Assembly: GCA_947652665.1 (NCBI GenBank)
Contig: CANTDZ010000013.1
Location: 1-36,200, forward strand
Reading direction: 5' to 3'
DNA from: an uncultured Clostridia bacterium
GTDB lineage: Bacteria; Bacillota; Clostridia; Oscillospirales; Acutalibacteraceae
DNA: 36,200 nucleotides
The notes beneath the pieces were generated by a model. It saw only the letters and a program-made list of their open reading frames with translations, was not told the DNA's origin and ran no database searches. Positions 34,301 through 36,200 of this stretch are shown one piece after another; the stretch's first letter is position 1, and every line of letters begins with the position of its first letter. The translations under genes were made by a program, and so were the position numbers.

Positions 34301-34329
34301 ATTATAGCATTAGGCGGGGGAAATAGCAA
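34301..34329 (-). promoter_or_regulatory. Extended -10 sigma-A promoter for the permease
   Basis: On the minus strand, TTGCTA (34329-34324) and consensus TATAAT (34306-34301) are 17 bp apart, with TGC ahead of the -10 box. About 79 nt separate it from the start. The leader holds no clear purine or pyrimidine riboswitch that I can fold by eye. Confidence 0.75.
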
Positions 34330-34393
34330 GAAAAAATATGCGGACTGTCGGTACTATATATTTGTTGTCATGATTTGTTTGCATATTCAGCAC

Positions 34394-34422
34394 TTGCAAG
34401 ATAGGCTATCTGGAGGTATAAT
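34394..34422 (+). promoter_or_regulatory. Sigma-A promoter for the flavodoxin-fold gene
   Basis: TTGCAA (34394-34399) and consensus TATAAT (34417-34422) are 17 bp apart, 31 bp ahead of the start at 34454. Confidence 0.8.
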
Positions 34423-34453
34423 AGGGGAAAGGCAGAAAGAAAGGATCGACTTT

Positions 34454-35041
34454 ATGGGACTGTTTGAAAGTAAAAAGCGGGTATTAGTGCTGTTCTGTTC
34501 CCCAAACGGGCATGGGCATACAAGAAAGCTTGTTGAGAGCTTTTTAGAGGGCTTTAAGGGCGAGAAGGATTGGGAAGTCCAGGAACTGGATCTGTATTCC
34601 TTGCAGCCGAAGCCCTGTGTGGCCTGCGGGGAATGCGCCAAAAAGGAAGGGTGCAGGTTCCCGGATCTGGACGGCTTTGATAAAGCGTTCCGCAAGAGCG
34701 ATTTGGTGGTGGTGGCATCGCCTGTATACAACGCCAGCTTTCCGGCCCCTATGAAAGCCCTGCTGGACCGGACGCAGCGGTATTTTGAAGCCCGGTTCTC
34801 GCTGAATAAGCGGCCGCCCATTAAAAAACACCGGGAGGCCGTATTGCTGCTGGCTATGGGCTCCGAGGAAGATTTCGGCGTGGAGGTGACTACATACCAG
34901 CTCAAGCGGGCGTTTAGCGTGATGAATACAGAGCTTGTAGGATGCGTGGTCTGGGACTCCACCGACCGGGGCCGGGAAAACCAGGTAGCAGCGCAGAAAA
35001 AAGCGGCAGGGCTCGGGGTTGAAATCCTTTCCAGGATGTGA
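34454..35041 (+). CDS. Flavodoxin-fold NAD(P)H-dependent FMN reductase / iron-sulfur flavoprotein-like
   Basis: This 195-aa protein has the flavodoxin-like FMN fold: VLVLFCSPNGHGHTRKLVESFL (phosphate loop) and VVVASPVYNASFPAPMKALLDR (isoalloxazine loop). Between them PCVACGECAKKEGCRFPD carries four close cysteines, C-x2-C-x2-C then C, as in iron-sulfur flavoproteins and NAD(P)H-dependent oxidoreductases of anaerobes. The family transfers electrons to flavins, quinones or nitro compounds. The frame is open upstream to 34295, but ATG 34454 lies just after GAAAGGA (34439-34445) and fits the fold. It stands between its own promoter and the YebC promoter. Confidence 0.85.
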   Translation: MGLFESKKRVLVLFCSPNGHGHTRKLVESFLEGFKGEKDWEVQELDLYSLQPKPCVACGECAKKEGCRFPDLDGFDKAFRKSDLVVVASPVYNASFPAPMKALLDRTQRYFEARFSLNKRPPIKKHREAVLLLAMGSEEDFGVEVTTYQLKRAFSVMNTELVGCVVWDSTDRGRENQVAAQKKAAGLGVEILSRM

Positions 35042-35047
35042 TATCAT
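35019..35047 (+). promoter_or_regulatory. Extended -10 sigma-A promoter for yebC inside the previous gene's end
   Basis: TTGAAA (35019-35024) and TATCAT (35042-35047) are 17 bp apart, with TGA ahead of the -10 box. It lies 36 nt before the yebC start and overlaps the last codons of the flavodoxin-fold gene. Confidence 0.65.
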
Positions 35048-35082
35048 AACTAGAGGCAAATTTCGAAGGAAGAGGGTACAAT

Positions 35083-35829
35083 ATGTCAGGACATTCTAAA
35101 TGGAACAATATCAAGAGGAAAAAAGAAAAGGCCGATGGTGCGAAGGCGAAAATCTTTACCAAGATTGGACGCGAGCTGACAGTGGCCGTCAAAGAGGGCG
35201 GCAGCGCCGACCCTGCCGCTAACTCCCGCCTGCGGGACTGCATCGCCAAGGCGAAAGCGGCAAACGTTCCCAATGACAACATCGAGCGCATTATCAAAAA
35301 GGCCGCCGGTGACGGCAACGCCGACAACTACGAAGACGTGACCTATGAAGGCTACGGCCCTTGCGGCGTGGCTGTGATCGTCGAAGCCCTGACCGATAAC
35401 CGCAACCGCACAGCTGCCGATGTGCGCCATGCCTTTGACAAGTACGGCGGCAACCTGGGTACTACCGGCTGCGTGTCCTTCATGTTCAATAAGAAAGGCG
35501 TCATTGTCATCGAGCGCGAGGGCTTAGACGAGGACACGGTCATGTCCGATGCTTTGGAGGCCGGCGCTTCCGACTTCTCCGCGGATGAGGACGTGTTCGA
35601 GATTTCCACCGAGCCTTCCGATTTCAGCGGCGTGCGCGAGGATTTGGAGAAAAAAGGCTATGAATTCGTCTCTGCCGAGGTGGAGATGGTGCCGGATACT
35701 TATACGGCTATTGAGGACCCGGAGGTTGTCATCAAGATGCAGAAGATGCTGGACCTGCTGGAGGATAACGACGATGTCCAGAATGTCTGGCATAACTGGG
35801 ACGCTCCGGAGGATGAGGACGAAGAATAA
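35083..35829 (+). CDS. yebC: YebC/PmpR family transcription- or translation-associated regulator
   Basis: This 248-aa protein is a full-length YebC/TACO1-type protein: the N-terminal [21 protein letters not shown] motif region with its ARS-like basic helix, [12 protein letters not shown], the [29 protein letters not shown] block, and the acidic C-terminal third. Members act as DNA-binding regulators, and newer work on relatives links them to ribosomes at difficult proline stretches. The start ATG 35083 follows GAAGGAAGAGGG. It has its own promoter and is the last intact gene in the window. Confidence 0.95.
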   Translation: MSGHSKWNNIKRKKEKADGAKAKIFTKIGRELTVAVKEGGSADPAANSRLRDCIAKAKAANVPNDNIERIIKKAAGDGNADNYEDVTYEGYGPCGVAVIVEALTDNRNRTAADVRHAFDKYGGNLGTTGCVSFMFNKKGVIVIEREGLDEDTVMSDALEAGASDFSADEDVFEISTEPSDFSGVREDLEKKGYEFVSAEVEMVPDTYTAIEDPEVVIKMQKMLDLLEDNDDVQNVWHNWDAPEDEDEE

Positions 35830-35877
35830 GCTTTTGGTGTAATTTGTCGACATTTATTGCAAAGTCAGAACAGAGTC

Positions 35878-36164
35878 ATTTATTTGAGATCGAGGTTAGG
35901 AAGTATACCCCTGAGACCATTAAGGAGGTAATCGGAATAGCTTTGGTCTCTTTTTGCGCTTTTGTGGGGATATTATGAGCTTTGACACGCTGGAGGGAGT
36001 GACCCCGAGTGGTGCGGAGGTTTGCTAAATACATGGTAGGCAAAGGCCGTAAGGGCACCTATGTGAATGGGTTGCTGAAAACGGTGAAGTCGTATATTCA
36101 GTACTGCTATGAGGAGATAGGCGGTTTTAATACAAGACACAACTTTAAGAACCTGTACCAATAG
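35878..36164 (+). pseudogene. Decayed tyrosine recombinase (integrase) N-terminal remnant
   Basis: Three reading frames in order together spell the core-binding domain of a tyrosine recombinase. The first gives FEIEVRKYTPETIK (to about 35927). The second, from about 35948, gives RFCGDIMSFDTLEGVTP. The third, from 36012 to the stop at 36162-36164, gives FAKYMVGKGRKGTYVNGLL and KTVKSYIQYCYEE. Two frameshifts and loss of the catalytic domain make it non-functional. Base composition is visibly more AT-rich than the neighbouring genes, which suggests foreign origin. The rest of the window (36165-36200) holds nothing I recognise. Confidence 0.6.
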
Positions 36165-36200
36165 GCAAAAACCTTTTGAGTAAGGTGCGAAAAGCGGCAA

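Noticed and set aside
35913..35950. GAGACCA/TGGTCTC hairpin with a T5 tail, as a yebC terminator
   Set aside because: The stem is only 7 bp with a 24-nt loop and the left arm falls in the TPETIK codons of the recombinase remnant, so chance is likely.

Overview
The window looks like chromosomal DNA of a low-to-mid GC Firmicute, most likely a gut-type member of class Clostridia (Oscillospirales/Ruminococcaceae-like). This is inferred from family content, not from a marker gene. The clues are a two-subunit transketolase, a PyrK-dependent class 1B dihydroorotate dehydrogenase, an SLH-domain protein, a dockerin-bearing M60 metallopeptidase, an ECF sigma/DUF4179 pair, strong AGGAGG-type ribosome binding sites and TTG/GTG starts. 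No tRNA, rRNA or CRISPR array was seen.

Layout. 1-3215: a DegV lipid-binding protein and a membrane hybrid histidine kinase. 3227-4330 (minus): a Gfo/Idh/MocA oxidoreductase, divergent from a tightly packed eight-kilobase operon (4503-13134). That operon holds an FAD oxidoreductase, two GT2 glycosyltransferases, an SDR-type epimerase/dehydratase, a TIM-barrel sugar isomerase-like protein and two very large polytopic membrane proteins. It is most simply read as a surface glycan or lipid-linked sugar pathway. 13176-13933 (minus): DUF3892 and MmcQ/YjbR small proteins. 14099-16307: transketolase N and C subunits followed by a GNAT acetyltransferase broken by a +1 frameshift. 16357-22592 (minus): a two-gene secreted operon, a 1638-aa M60 peptidase with a dockerin followed by an SLH-anchored protein with a cohesin-like beta-sandwich. 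22759-30195: a DUF362 protein, a YdcF-type membrane protein, then pyrimidine genes (pyrC, pyrF, pyrK and a peptidase S51-PyrD fusion), a histidine phosphatase and RuvX. 30241-32668 (minus): a DUF4179 membrane protein and its ECF sigma factor. 32801-34222 (minus): a uracil/xanthine permease. 34454-35829: a flavodoxin-fold reductase and YebC. 35878-36164: a decayed tyrosine recombinase remnant.

The most interesting points are: (a) the dockerin M60 protease next to an SLH protein, a possible minimal surface-docking system for a mucin-type protease; (b) an in-frame fusion of a complete peptidase S51 domain to PyrD inside a pyrimidine operon; (c) the glycan operon with two unrecognised GT-C-like membrane proteins. 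Transcription units are well delimited: hairpin terminators lie at most convergent junctions, and sigma-A promoters, nearly all with 17-bp spacing, lie ahead of most units.
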